Shown here: piece after piece, positions 1 through 8,808 of the stretch
Position numbering within the stretch: the stretch's first letter is position 1
Layout: each line of letters starts with the position of its first letter
Position numbers and translations under genes: made by a program
Origin: Sipunculus nudus
Lineage: Eukaryota > Annelida > Sipuncula > Golfingiida > Sipunculidae
DNA length: 64,000 nucleotides
Assembly (NCBI GenBank): GCA_026874595.1
Contig: CM049321.1
Location: 46,245,797-46,309,796 of the forward strand
Direction: 5' to 3'
The notes under the pieces: model-generated
Database searches by the model: none
What the model saw: only the letters and a program-made list of their open reading frames with translations
What the model was told of the DNA's origin: nothing

Positions 1-130
1 GTCCATGCATGTGTCCTCATTGATAACAACGGTTTTGTCAACTGAGATCGAAACACTTCTGGCAGAAAGGGGGTCCCTTCTTCTGTGCAGTTGTTGAACA
101 CAGCAGTTGGGGTCAACTTTGCATCATCCT
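1..130 (-). CDS. Possible last exon or 3'UTR of the DUF4806-like gene
   Basis: On the minus strand a good acceptor (TTTTTCAG) precedes a stretch starting at 130 that runs off the window. One frame (phase 0) stays open to the edge. The upstream exon at 463-543 leaves one base, however, and joining it here gives a glycine followed directly by TGA. The sequence is therefore either mostly 3' untranslated, or an exon joined by a splice not seen here. Only the acceptor and the two frame outcomes are observed. No domain is recognisable. Confidence 0.3.
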
Positions 131-462
131 GAAAAATATAAAATATTGATTTGAAATATAGTGTTTACAGAACAAGTGCATGTGATTCTTCAGTTAATAG
201 GATATCAATATGATAGAAATAAAAAGACCTTATAGCAAAAACTAGTTTAAGGGGCACTGGTAGTGGAAGTACACTTAATTTTAACAATTTTACTTATTAT
301 CATTTTTTTAATTAACTATTTCTTTTATTTCATTTTACAATATATTAATTGACTACAACCAAAATGTCAATGATTCCAGTCAAATCAAAGCTTTATAAAC
401 ATACAATCTGAAATATTAACAATAATGTAGATTTAATATATAAATTAAATAGTTGCTGGTAC

Positions 463-543
463 CTGCTTCATGACAAAGAGGCCGTCTCCTTTTTTCTTTC
501 AACAGAGTGGGCAACAGTAGAGCTGCTGCATTCATGGATAGGT
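463..543 (-). CDS. Exon of the DUF4806-like gene (81 nt)
   Basis: The minus-strand stretch is bounded by a TTTCAG acceptor and a GTACCA donor. It is 81 nt long, so it is phase-symmetric. Entered in phase 1, as the upstream exons demand, it reads open and encodes a short leucine- and then arginine-rich peptide (LLLPTLLKEKRRRPL). The other frames are closed or do not fit. Agreement of frame with the 18-nt exon at 632-649 and with the exon at 2195-2362 supports it. No domain is recognised, and the basic stretch could be a nuclear localisation signal. Confidence 0.45.
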
Positions 544-631
544 CTGAAATGAAAAAATGAAGATATTTTACAAAAGTATACATTATGAAAGTTACTCTTG
601 GTTATTATTGCCTTTCCAGGTCTCCTTGTAC

Positions 632-649
632 CTGTACTCCCCGACATAT
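632..649 (-). CDS. 18-nt microexon of the DUF4806-like gene
   Basis: An 18-nt interval lies between a strong minus-strand acceptor (TTTTCTTTCAG) and a GTACAAG donor. Its length is a multiple of three and it fits the phase-1 pattern of its neighbours, contributing about six residues (MSGST core). Evidence is limited to splice signals and frame agreement on both sides. The motif could arise by chance in AT-rich DNA, and only transcript data would settle it. Confidence 0.35.
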
Positions 650-854
650 CTGAAAGAAAATCTGAGTGAAACTGTTAATTCATATAAAAAATATATATGT
701 AGCACAGCATCATGACATATATAACATTATCCCCTGGACTGTATTTGTCTTGATATAGATTTAATGGACAAAGGTCTATAACCAATATATATACCAAAAT
801 TAGATAGTAATGAAAATGAATGCCTAAATTATCAAGGGGCCCATGTGTCATGTG

Positions 855-856
<2 letters not shown>

Positions 857-907
<51 letters not shown>
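857..907. repeat. (TA)n microsatellite
   Basis: An uninterrupted AT dinucleotide array of about 51 bp. It ends 20 bp before the TA duplication of the pogo-like element starting at 929. Confidence 0.97.
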
Positions 908-909
<2 letters not shown>

Positions 910-926
910 AAATATAATAACACATA

Positions 927-1741
927 TACAGTAGAGCGCCGTTTTTTCGTAAGCGTCGGGGGACAAGCTTTTTGTTCGTAAAAACGACATTCGGAAATGC
1001 GGACAAGGGTCTAGCGGCAAGTTAGTACGACAGTAATGATTAACTTAATGCCATTTTACCCGAGAAACACGGTGTTTCTTTTCGATATTCGTAATTGACG
1101 ACCTGGACGTATAAAAAAATATTGGGTTATTGCTGAGCAAAATTGGCAAAAATCAGTCTAACCTGCTTTTCGGATACGTGCGTGCTATTTTTTTTTTCAT
1201 CAAATTCAATGGAGTTAAAGGTCAAATGACATCGCATAGGAACACGGTGTTTCTTATCAATCTACGTAATTGAAGACGGGAACATTTAAACCTGCTCGAG
1301 CACAAGCGTTTCATGAATTATACCTCACCAGTGCTGATGCGAGTAAACTGCTCAGTTATTTGGCATGACATCCTGTCCCAAGCCGACTAACTATGCTTGA
1401 TTGAATACAAACGAGATGTGATTGATAACACACACGTGCTCTTGGATAAACTGCTCGGTCGCTTGCTGGGGGTGCAGGGGGCCGAGCGTTGCGGGGCTAG
1501 CTGTAGTTTTCACACCTTTGCCCCAGTGCCAACATCGGCACAGAATTAATTAATGAGGGGCACCACTTGGCTTAACACATGACTGGAGGCTTAGTGACTC
1601 GTAATTACAATACTCATTTTAGGTTTTTACATACTTGAAATATGTTTTGGAAAAACAAATACATTTTCGGTTCCCCATTTTAATTTTCTGAAAAACGAAT
1701 TTTCGGAAATTCGGCATTCGGATATACGGCCCTCTACTGTA
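927..1741. mobile_element. Pogo/Tigger-like non-autonomous DNA element, TA duplications
   Basis: The element proper is 929-1739. Its left end CAGTAGAGCGCCG matches the reverse complement of its right end (CAGTAGAGGGCCG) at nearly every position. A TA dinucleotide flanks each end (927-928 and 1740-1741), as expected for the Tc1/mariner/pogo superfamily. The internal 800 bp has recurrent TTTCGGAAA- and TTCGTAA-like words near both ends, which extend the inverted repeats, and two partly similar central segments each containing AACACGGTGTTTCTT. No transposase is encoded, so it would depend on an enzyme in trans. Superfamily assignment rests on the CAG termini and the TA target only. Confidence 0.7.
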
Positions 1742-2093
1742 TTATCTACTATTATTATTATCATTACTACCACAAATGCAGAACTTTCTCCAAGGCAGGG
1801 ATATGATGTCATAACTGCTTATGTTTGCAGAAAGCTGGCTGAGAAACCCGGCAGAAAGAAAGCATGGGTTTATTGTTATTGTTGCCTGGGTTTGACTAAA
1901 TTGCACCTTGTTTTTGTCCCGGTTGGAATGATTGACCTATAAAATAAACAAACTGTGTAAAGACCTGCTGTTTGACTGCCTCTCTCTGAAATTGTCTCTC
2001 TCTGCTGAAAATCATCGTTGGATTGAGAGTTTCTATGTAAGTGTTCTGAATGTGACTTGCCGCTACACTAAATCCAAAGATCCCCCGGCAGTC

Positions 2094-2097
<4 letters not shown>

Positions 2098-2141
<44 letters not shown>
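2098..2141. repeat. (TA)n microsatellite
   Basis: An uninterrupted TA array in the intron just downstream (minus strand) of the exon at 2195-2362. Confidence 0.97.
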
Positions 2142-2143
<2 letters not shown>

Positions 2144-2194
2144 TGCCATGACAAAAATCTTTTTGTGAGGGTCTCTGAATATGAATCTACCTAC

Positions 2195-2362
2195 TGGTGT
2201 CATCTGTCCTCTTGGGCTGCTGGCTTGTAGTAGATGGAGATGTCACCGGAGAGACTGGAGGTACCAGAAGCCTAGGTGATGCTGGTCCAGGCATGTCCAC
2301 ACTATGTACCTCTGTCGTTGGCCTTTTAGCAGATTTGCTGGATTCCATTTCGTCATCTTTGC
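2195..2362 (-). CDS. Duplicated proline-rich exon, copy 2
   Basis: The minus-strand exon lies between TTCATTCTAG and a GTAGGTAG donor. It is 168 nt, phase 1 at both ends. It encodes an acidic start (KDDEME), a lysine/arginine patch (SAKRP), then HSVDMPGPASPRL, a Pro/Ser/Thr stretch (SPVTSPSTTSQQ) and PKRTDDT. It is clearly homologous, in order and in wording, to the exon at 2601-2798. The low-complexity Pro/Ser/Thr composition suggests a disordered linker. Because both copies are frame-neutral, either could be skipped or included without changing the downstream frame. Confidence 0.65.
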
Positions 2363-2600
2363 CTAGAATGAAAAGTATAATATATTGATACTGCAAAGGG
2401 ATATAATTAATTTAATGTGCAATACCAATTAACTGCTAAGACTGATATCACAGGTCCAAAATTACTATGTTATGACACTTTCTTCTGTTTTTTTTTTATA
2501 TTTGTGATTGGTTAGATCTTCCATTTGGGGAGGGGGGCTGCCAGGATAGAACCCTTTATGTGAGGGTCTCTGAATATGATGTTTTAAAAAATCTACTTAC

Positions 2601-2798
2601 TGGTGTCATCTGTCCTCTTGGGCTGCTGCCTAGTAGTAGATGGAGATGGCACCGGAGAGAATGGAGGAGGAGTTGGCAGCTGAAGCCTAGGTGATGCTGG
2701 TCCAGGCATGGCCACACTATGAGCCACTCTATGAACCCCTGTCTTTGACCTTTTAGCAGGTGTGCTTGATTCCAAAGGTACCATCTCATCATCTTCGT
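2601..2798 (-). CDS. Duplicated proline-rich exon, copy 1
   Basis: The minus-strand exon lies between TTATCATTGTAG and a GTAAGTAG donor. It is 198 nt, phase 1 at both ends. The reading is EDDEMVPLESSTPAKRSKT, then a histidine-valine repeat, MPGPASPRLQLP, a proline-rich run and PKRTDDT. It is 10 codons longer than its partner at 2195-2362; the extra residues lie in the HRVAHSV and LPTPPP segments. The two exons share donor context and even the intronic sequence just downstream (GTGAGGGTCTCTGAATATGA on the plus strand). The duplication therefore included flanking intron. Confidence 0.68.
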
Positions 2799-3076
2799 CT
2801 ACAATGATAAGTAAATAATATATTTATACTGAAAAGGAAATAATTTAATCTACAATTGCAATTAACTGCTTAGACTGATAACACAAGTTCATAATAACTT
2901 TGTTATGATGTACGTTTAATTACAGGTTGTTTTCATATATATCATGATGTGAAATTACAATTACAACAGCTTAAGAGGGTGACATACACTATATTAAATA
3001 AGAATGTGTCCAACAAATTAATAGCAGCAGATTTAAATGACTTCAATACTTATGTTTATCTAGAAACATAGACACT

Positions 3077-3079
<3 letters not shown>

Positions 3080-3130
<51 letters not shown>
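3080..3130. repeat. (TA)n microsatellite
   Basis: An uninterrupted TA array of about 51 bp in the intron between the exons at 3173-3307 and 2601-2798. Confidence 0.97.
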
Positions 3131-3131
<1 letters not shown>

Positions 3132-3172
3132 TCTGACAGAAATAGCTTGACTAGTTATATACTGACCATCAC

Positions 3173-3307
3173 CAATTTCACTATAGGTCTCAGAAAAACG
3201 TCGATTCCTTTTTGGCTGTCTCTTGGCTCCACCCTCTTCCTCTGCTGAAGACACGTTTGAAGTTCCCTCTGCTCTAATTGCGCGGCGGAGGCCTTGTTCG
3301 TAATCCT
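3173..3307 (-). CDS. Exon of the DUF4806-like gene, conserved YEQGLRRAIRAEGTS segment
   Basis: The acceptor is TTACATTGCAG. The exon enters in phase 1 and completes a glutamate codon with the preceding exon to read EDYEQGLRRAIRAEGTSNV, then an acidic run (SSAEEE) and a basic patch (KRQPKRNRRF). Two donors are possible, GTGATG after 3173 or GTCAGT after 3167; both keep phase 1. A Y-x-x-A-x-x-x-x-x-x-A-E-x-T-S segment followed by acidic then basic residues is, from memory of the family, the usual continuation of the N-terminal module in DUF4806-type and related transposon-associated proteins. It is probably nuclear, given the basic cluster. Confidence 0.65.
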
Positions 3308-3645
3308 CTGCAATGTAACAATGAAAATAATCTGTTGTAAATTTATATTGCAAAACAGTACTGTCATTTTAACCTTCTAACTTTAACGGAAAAATGGAAA
3401 GAGAAGGTAAACTGGGGATGTATAGCCTTTTAATATATTAACCATAACATATGTTTTATGTGAAATCTGGATGGTAGCATGACCAAATGGCAGTTTCAAA
3501 CTTGTGTGACACAAAGTGCATGGCACTCGGTTCATTTAGCTTGACCATGATATAAATGATATGCTTAAGAACTGGTTGTAAAATAAGCATGGTTAAGAGA
3601 GTTGAACATTACAATTAATCTCATCAAGATATAAAGAAATAATAC

Positions 3646-3757
3646 CTGCGTAGGATATTATGCGGATTGGGTATTTTACCCACAGATCCTTGTCGGGGAG
3701 TTCTCTTCTTTTTGCCCGTTTTGAATGATTATCCTTTGGCCAGTAGCAGAACAAACC
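3646..3757 (-). CDS. Exon of the DUF4806-like gene, CYWP...W.KYPIRI module
   Basis: A 112-nt minus-strand exon lies between TTTTATAG and a GTATTATT donor. Only the phase-0 reading is open: GLFCYWPKDNHSKRAKRR, then ELPDKDLWVKYPIRIISYAG. The C-x-W-P box, the basic segment, and the W-x-x-Y-P-hydrophobic-R-hydrophobic box are the hallmark of the N-terminal region of DUF4806-containing and BEN-associated proteins in fish, cnidarians, insects and molluscs. That recognition is from memory and was not searched. It leaves phase 1 and joins the next exon in frame. The function of the family is not established. Many members are encoded within DNA transposons. Confidence 0.65.
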
Positions 3758-3973
3758 CTATAAAATTTAAAAGGAAATTGTGACAGTTATTAGACTTGCA
3801 TGAATTTTAATTATAAATATTTTGGTAAAAATGTTTTCCATTATTTGCCATTGAAATGTTTGACATAATGTATTAATTGACTGCAGGTTGGTTATTTTTG
3901 TTAAAACATATGCACACTGATTGAGAATAAAACATATAGAAGCATATACATGTGGAAATAGATAGATCATCAC

Positions 3974-4085
3974 TAATTGTGATCCAGCTTTTGGGAACCA
4001 CAGAGACAGACTTCCCAAGGCCATTCTCATCAAAAACTGTGTACTCGAACATGTGGAAGATAAAATGCATTTAAAGTTCTTTGTA
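3974..4085 (-). CDS. Probable first coding exon of the DUF4806-like gene
   Basis: After the acceptor TTATTTCTCTCAG (AG at 4086-4087) an ATG at 4068-4070 opens a frame reading HMFEYTVFDENGLGKSVSVV, then PKSWI. The pattern 'acidic-x-x-x-x-VVPxSW' is what precedes the C-x-W-P box in the family. The donor is unresolved: the obvious GTGATG after 3974 leaves phase 1, whereas the next exon needs phase 0. Either a different donor or a small missing exon is involved, or the gene is broken here. The Ty3/gypsy element begins 26 bp upstream of the exon, next to the acceptor tract. Confidence 0.5.
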
Positions 4086-4110
4086 CTGAGAGAAATAAAA
4101 ACAAACTATG

Positions 4111-4422
4111 TGTAGTGTTGTAAGTAACAACAAAGACTGGTTTGCTGTACAAAAGTTATATTCACATCTTGAATACAAGTCTATGTGGTGTGACCTGACA
4201 TCAACTATCTGTGCTGTGTTCTGTCTCTTCTACAAGTTCACTGGGTGTGTATATATCCGTAAACTATCATGCAGGGGGGTCACTCCCAAGGTTATACTAG
4301 CCTTACTAGGACAGCACTGCAAGTGGACACTTAAGGACATGTGTTGTTTACTGGATTGCTGGGTCCTTGACCTACATGTATATATAACTACTGGCCTTGA
4401 GTGACTCACACTGGATACTACA
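4111..4422 (-). repeat. 3' LTR of the Ty3/gypsy element
   Basis: 312 bp, paired with 8492-8803. On the minus strand it begins TGTAGTATCCAG and ends CAACACTACA. It is about 97% identical to its partner by direct comparison (about 10 substitutions, no length change). Confidence 0.95.
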
Positions 4423-4433
4423 TTTCCTCGTCC
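4423..4433 (-). other. Polypurine tract
   Basis: The minus-strand purine-rich run GGACGAGGAAA lies directly before the 3' LTR, where plus-strand DNA synthesis is primed in LTR elements. It contains one pyrimidine. Confidence 0.6.
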
Positions 4434-4544
4434 ACTTTGAATAAAAAATCACTCTTCCATTTTGAATTAAACAATTCGAAACTTATCTTTCTTGCTGTTA
4501 CAAAACTGTTAAGGATTTTTAGAAGTATTAAATGATTCTAATAT

Positions 4545-4935
4545 CTAGCTATATGATGGACATAAAATACAGTCATGTGATAGAATATATTCATTTCTTA
4601 TGATCTGAAAGTCAGCAGTGACCATACGGCCTTGTTCTCTGATGACCTTGTACGGAGTCGGTTCATATGCAGCAGTCAGCTTATTCTGTTTATGCTGTCG
4701 TACAATCACAGTATCACCAACAAGTATATTTTGCTCTTTCGCGTGTCTGGTGTTGTCAGCATATGTTTTCATTTGATCTTTCTTTTTACTGTCCCTCTCT
4801 CTTATTTCCTTGTCACTTGCACACTTTTGTTCTAGATTTATCTGCGGTAATTTGATTCTAACATCTCTGACCATTAAGCACTTTGCTTGGCTGACGCCGG
4901 TAGTTTGATGAGGAGTAGCTCTATAGTTTCTTAGA
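4545..4935 (-). pseudogene. Integrase C-terminal part, out of frame with the core
   Basis: The minus-strand reading NYRATPHQTTG, then a basic segment and VGDTVIVRQHKQNKLT, with YEPTPYKVI, is the C-terminal SH3-like region of Ty3/gypsy integrases. It lies in a different frame from the catalytic core at 4921-5945, so a one-base shift occurred near 4940. The last residues before the stop at 4545 no longer resemble the family, which suggests another lesion near 4620. Confidence 0.8.
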
Positions 4936-5945
4936 AACTGTCATTTGCTGTTTCCAGCTTCCTTGATCAGCGTTTATGTGTGCAGCCTTTAGAGTTTTTC
5001 CAAGATTTCTCATAAATCTTTCACATTCGGAGTTTGCCACAGGCCAGATAGGAGTAATTCTTCTGTGGCTGAAACCTAGATATTTAGCAAATTTTGCAAA
5101 TTGTTCCGATTGCCACGGTGATTCATTATCAGTTTTGAGAGTTTGTGGTGTTCCGAAAATCACGAATATTTTATCCATAACAGGTGTGACGCTGTTTGCA
5201 GATGTAGATCGAATTATCTCTACAATGGGAAATCTTGAATATTCATCTATCATGACAAGAAGATAGTCACCTGATGGTAATGGACCATAAAAATCTGCAC
5301 TTATTTCTGTCCAGGGGGCATCTGGTAGGGTAGACATCAGTAGCGGCTCGTTTACATGCTGAGGGGTAACGGATTGGCATGCTAGGCAATGTTTGATTAG
5401 CTGTTCTGCTTGATTATCGATGTTGGGGAACCATACATTTTCTCGTAGAAGTTGTTTTGTTTTCACAGTTCCTAGGTGTCCTTCATGAGCCAGTGCTAGG
5501 GCTTTTTTGTGGAGATTTTTAGGTATCACAATTCTGTTTCCTCTTAAGATAAGCTCATCATTAGACATGACAGTCAGTTCATCTTTCACATTGCGCAGAG
5601 ATTTTAGCGTAGTTTTGTCAATAACAGGATCATTGTCAGGAATGTCACTGATGGTATGCCATGTATTTGACTGTATAATGCTGATGGCTTTTTGCAGTGT
5701 GGCATCTTGTTTAGTTTCTGCTTTTATTTGTTCGATGTTCATAGCTTGTGGTGTCGAATGAACAGCAACGAATTGTACATTTTCCTCTGCGATGTCACAT
5801 GAGTTTGAGGCAGAGGGCAAATTAGATATTGGGTGTCTGGACATATAGTCGGCTGGGTTGTCTTTTCCAGCTTTGTACAATACCGACATATCATAGGGCT
5901 GGAGTCTCAATCCCCATCCTTCAATGCGTGCTGGTGGTTTTGATC
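4921..5945 (-). pseudogene. Ty3/gypsy integrase, zinc finger and catalytic core
   Basis: The frame opens within the end of RNase H (KPPARIE...LRLQPYDMSV...DYMSRHP). It then shows the HHCC zinc-binding motif (HEGHLG ... CLACQ) and the DDE core: SADFYGPL carries the first Asp, LKTDNESPW the second and ANSECERFMR the Glu. All three catalytic positions are retained. The frame closes at 4921 after QMTVSKKL through a shift, and the family's NYRATPH box continues in another frame. The enzyme would insert the element's cDNA into the genome. This copy is interrupted at both ends. Confidence 0.88.
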
Positions 5946-7025
5946 TTGGAATATCAGTTCAAGAGGTTTGTGATCTGTGATGAGTTTAAACTGTGAGCCA
6001 TATAGATATAGGCGAAAATGCTCACAACCCCATACAATCGCCAGAGCTTCTCTCTCAGTCTGACTGTAGCGTTGTTCTACTGGTGTTAGTGTTCGGGAGG
6101 CGTATGCTATAACATGTGATTGGTTGTTACTGTCTTTTTGAGCTAGTATAGCACCTAGGCCAACAGGGCTTGCGTCTACAATCAGTTCAGTTTGTCTAGT
6201 GGGGTCAAAGTATGACGTAGTGGCGTTTTGTACTAGCAGGTCTTTCACGCGATCAAATGAGTTTTGTTCTGTATCAGTCCAGTTCCACTTTTGGTCTTGT
6301 TTAGTTAGCTCCCATAACGGCTTAGATATTGTGGCAAAATCAGGTATGAATCTGGAGCAATAGTTTGCCATACCTAAAAAGCTTCTAACTTCAGTTGAGT
6401 TTGTGGGTGTTGTGGCCTCTTTGATAGCTATTACCTTCTTTGGGTCAGGGGACATTCCATTGTTTGAAAAGATGTACCCATAAAACTCTAATGTGTCTTT
6501 TTCAAATTCACATTTGGCCCTAATCAGTATGAGTCCTTTAGATTTGAGGCGTTCTAGCACTTGTTTTAATCTTTCTGCGTGTTCTTGTTCGTCAGAGCCA
6601 AACACAATGATGTCATCACTGAAGTTACGTACACCTGGGATGTCATGTAGGACTTGCTGAATCACATTTTGAAATATTTCGGCAGCCGACGATACACCAA
6701 AACTAAGGCGGGTATACCCGCGTAAACCCTTGTGAGTGGTGAAGGTAGTAATGTTCGGACTGTCGGGGTGTAATTCCAGCTGATGATAACCTGCTTTGAG
6801 GTCCAATTTGGAGAAAACTTTGGCACCGTTCATATCATGCACAATGTCGTCAACGGTTGGTGTGAGGTGTCTCTCCCTTATTATGGCCTGATTGGCTTGG
6901 CGCATGTCTACACATATGCGGACTTTAGATGGATCTTTGGGTTTTGGCGCTGCAACTATAGGCGATACCCAGGGGGTAGGGCCTGTGACGTGTTCTATTA
7001 TGCCTTCAGCTTCTAACGATTTTAA
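5907..7025 (-). pseudogene. Ty3/gypsy reverse transcriptase and RNase H
   Basis: The frame is continuous from the codon after the stop at 7026-7028 down to 5907. Visible motifs are WVSPIVAAPKPK and VRICVDMRQANQAI (fingers), FSKLDLKAGYHQLEL, the catalytic FSDDIIVFG (the usual Y/F before xDD is replaced by F-S), and FLGMANYCSRFIPDF (thumb). RNase H follows with IVDASPVGLGAIL, TEREALAIVWGCEHFRLYL and ITDHKPLE, so its acidic residues are present. A frameshift around 5945 diverts the frame just after LELIFQ, and the remaining tether lies in the integrase frame. Confidence 0.9.
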
Positions 7026-7590
7026 TTATTTTTCTACCTTCTTTCTTATGTGAAAAGGAAATCGTCTGTGTTGTTGAGCTTTGGGACGGACATTTTCATC
7101 AATGTGAAGCTTGACTTCGTAATCTTTGAGTTTACCAATACCATGAAATACACAGTCATACTCACTGATTAGTTGAGCGATGTTGCTGGATGGCGCATTG
7201 ACTTGATTGACGTTTAGGTCCAAGAGTCCTAGTTCCTTCGATGTTGTGCAGCTAAGCAGACATCCATTATTGCCAGGTACCACGAAGAAATCGGCACACG
7301 TGATTTTGATAGGCGAAGTAATATCCGTTTGAAATTGTCCCTTGATTGGTAGTGGGGTCGACGCTCCGTACGTATGTAGTTTCATTTTTGTAGATTTTAG
7401 CTGGGGACGTGTTTTGAGCTCATCGTATGTTTTTCCATCAATAATGTTAACACTAGCACCACTGTCAACCATGAATCTTACTTGAATGTTGCACATTTCA
7501 AGAGTTGCTGTTGGTTGTTTTGGATGAATATAGTTTATCTGGTCAACATGAAACGCGAACTGATAGTTTTCGTCATGCTCAGAGCTTCAA
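7026..7590 (-). pseudogene. Ty3/gypsy aspartic protease and start of Pol
   Basis: The frame opens just upstream of the gag stop and reads FMVDSGASVNIID, the active-site Asp-Ser-Gly triad of retroelement proteases, followed by a typical CADFFVVPGNNGCLLSC segment. It stops at TAA (7026-7028) between VEK and LKSLEAEGIIEHV, i.e. within the linker leading into reverse transcriptase. The downstream sequence stays in the same frame, so a single base change explains the stop. It overlaps gag by about 50 nt in the -1 frame, so Pol expression would need a -1 shift or an equivalent. Confidence 0.85.
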
Positions 7591-8455
7591 CGGTATTCCC
7601 GCGGGTTGGTCTGTGATGTTGTCTGTTACGTTGTGGTGGATTTTGCCTGACGTTAGTTGTGGTTTGATGTTGAGACATGCAGACTTTGGCAAAATGATTG
7701 AATTTACCACATACCGAACATGTTTTCCCATGGGCTGGGCATGCTGTCATTCCTCCTGGATGGGGAAAGTTGCCACCACAGTTCCAGCACTGTCTCGATT
7801 GTTGTGGATTTCTGGGACGTTGCGTTGGTTGTTGGGTACGAGTCCGATTTACAGGCTTGGGTCTGCGCACAAAATTTACTGTATTGTTGCCACGTTCCAT
7901 TCCGATGGCTTGTAGTTCTGTGTTTTCCATGGTTCGGGCGAAGTCAATCAATTCTGTTAGTGTTAGTTTCGGATCTTGCAGGGCTTTGCGGCGTAATTTG
8001 GTGGACCGACATGTTTGTATGACGTGCGCTTTGATTTCCGCGTCGGCCTCTGAGAATTCACAATATTTGGCAGCTCCACGGAGTCTAGTTACATATGTGT
8101 CGATGTTTTCATCAATAGCTTGATTTAGAGTTCTGAATTTGTAGATTTCGAATTGAACATTCTTTTTGGGCGCAAAATATTTCGTGAGTTTCGTCTTCGT
8201 AGTTTCGTACGAGTTGAGGTTCGATTCTGACAGGTCTGGTAACGTTTCATATATGTCATGAACACGCTCACCTGCAAAGTGGAGTAGTAGGGCGTTCTTC
8301 CTGTCAACATTTGTGATGTTCATGGCAAGCAAGTAGTTCTCAAACCGCTGTAGCCATTTGATCCAACGAGGACCAACGGATTGTGGATCATTGTCCACCT
8401 CGAAGTTTGTTGCTAGTGATGAGGAGTTCCAAGGACTCTCCTGTTGAATGATGCA
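7535..8455 (-). CDS. Ty3/gypsy Gag (start unresolved)
   Basis: The open minus-strand frame reads GPRWIKWLQRFENYLLAMNI, a matrix/capsid-like region, and two C-terminal zinc knuckles. The first is an expanded C-x2-C-x5-H-x6-C type (CWNCGG...TAC); the second is canonical C-x2-C-x4-H-x4-C (CSVCGKFNHFAKVC). Gag packages the element's RNA. The frame is open upstream to about 8455 but no ATG is seen where the family usually starts, so the initiation codon may be lost or non-AUG. The end at 7535 overlaps the protease frame. Confidence 0.85.
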   Translation of the reverse strand, partial: CIIQQESPWNSSSLATNFEVDNDPQSVGPRWIKWLQRFENYLLAMNITNVDRKNALLLHFAGERVHDIYETLPDLSESNLNSYETTKTKLTKYFAPKKNVQFEIYKFRTLNQAIDENIDTYVTRLRGAAKYCEFSEADAEIKAHVIQTCRSTKLRRKALQDPKLTLTELIDFARTMENTELQAIGMERGNNTVNFVRRPKPVNRTRTQQPTQRPRNPQQSRQCWNCGGNFPHPGGMTACPAHGKTCSVCGKFNHFAKVCMSQHQTTTNVRQNPPQRNRQHHRPTRGNTVEALSMTKTISSRFMLTR

Positions 8456-8475
8456 GTAGGTTCGGTGTTAATCAG

Positions 8476-8490
8476 CCATCCTCGTCGCCA
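8476..8490 (-). other. Primer-binding site
   Basis: TGGCGACGAGGATGG lies one base inside the 5' LTR on the minus strand. The leading TGG pairs with the CCA end of a tRNA. Which tRNA is not determined. Confidence 0.7.
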
Positions 8491-8491
8491 A

Positions 8492-8803
8492 TGTAGTGTT
8501 GTTAGTAACAACAAAGACTGGTTTGCTGTACAAAAGTTATATTCACTTCTTGAATACAAGTCTATGTGGTGTGACCTGACATCAACTCTCTGTGCTGTGT
8601 TCTGTCTCTTCTACAAGTTCACTGGGTGTGTATATATCCGTAAACTATCATGCAGGGGGGTCACTCTTAAGGTTATACTAGCCTTACTAGGACAGCACTG
8701 CAAGTGGACACTTAAGGACATGTGTTGTTTACTGAACTGCTGGGTCCTTGACCTACATGTATATATAACTACTGGCCTTAAGTGACTCACGCTGGATAAT
8801 ACA
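8492..8803 (-). repeat. 5' LTR of the Ty3/gypsy element
   Basis: 312 bp, matching 4111-4422. It carries the promoter in functional elements. A minus-strand TATA-like stretch (TATATATACA) occurs near its upstream part, but its role is not established. Confidence 0.95.
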
Positions 8804-8808
8804 CTATG

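Larger units (their letters stand above)
4106..8808 (-). mobile_element. Full-length Ty3/gypsy LTR retrotransposon (4111-8803) with CTATG target duplication
   Basis: The order read on the minus strand is LTR (8803-8492), primer-binding site, gag, protease, reverse transcriptase, RNase H, integrase, purine tract, LTR (4422-4111). CTATG flanks both ends (4106-4110 and 8804-8808), a 5-bp duplication typical of this group. The LTRs are both 312 bp, start TGTAGT, end ACTACA, and differ at about 10 positions. Domain order with RNase H before integrase identifies Ty3/gypsy. The coding region carries one in-frame stop (7026-7028) and frameshifts near 5945 and 4940, so this copy cannot make a complete Pol. 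No envelope gene is seen. Confidence 0.95.

Noticed and set aside
832-1020. Open frames of Ile-Tyr repeats across TA arrays (also at 2.1, 3.1, 18.7, 36.0 and 42.8 kb)
   Set aside because: TA dinucleotide arrays translate without stops in any frame; they are not genes.
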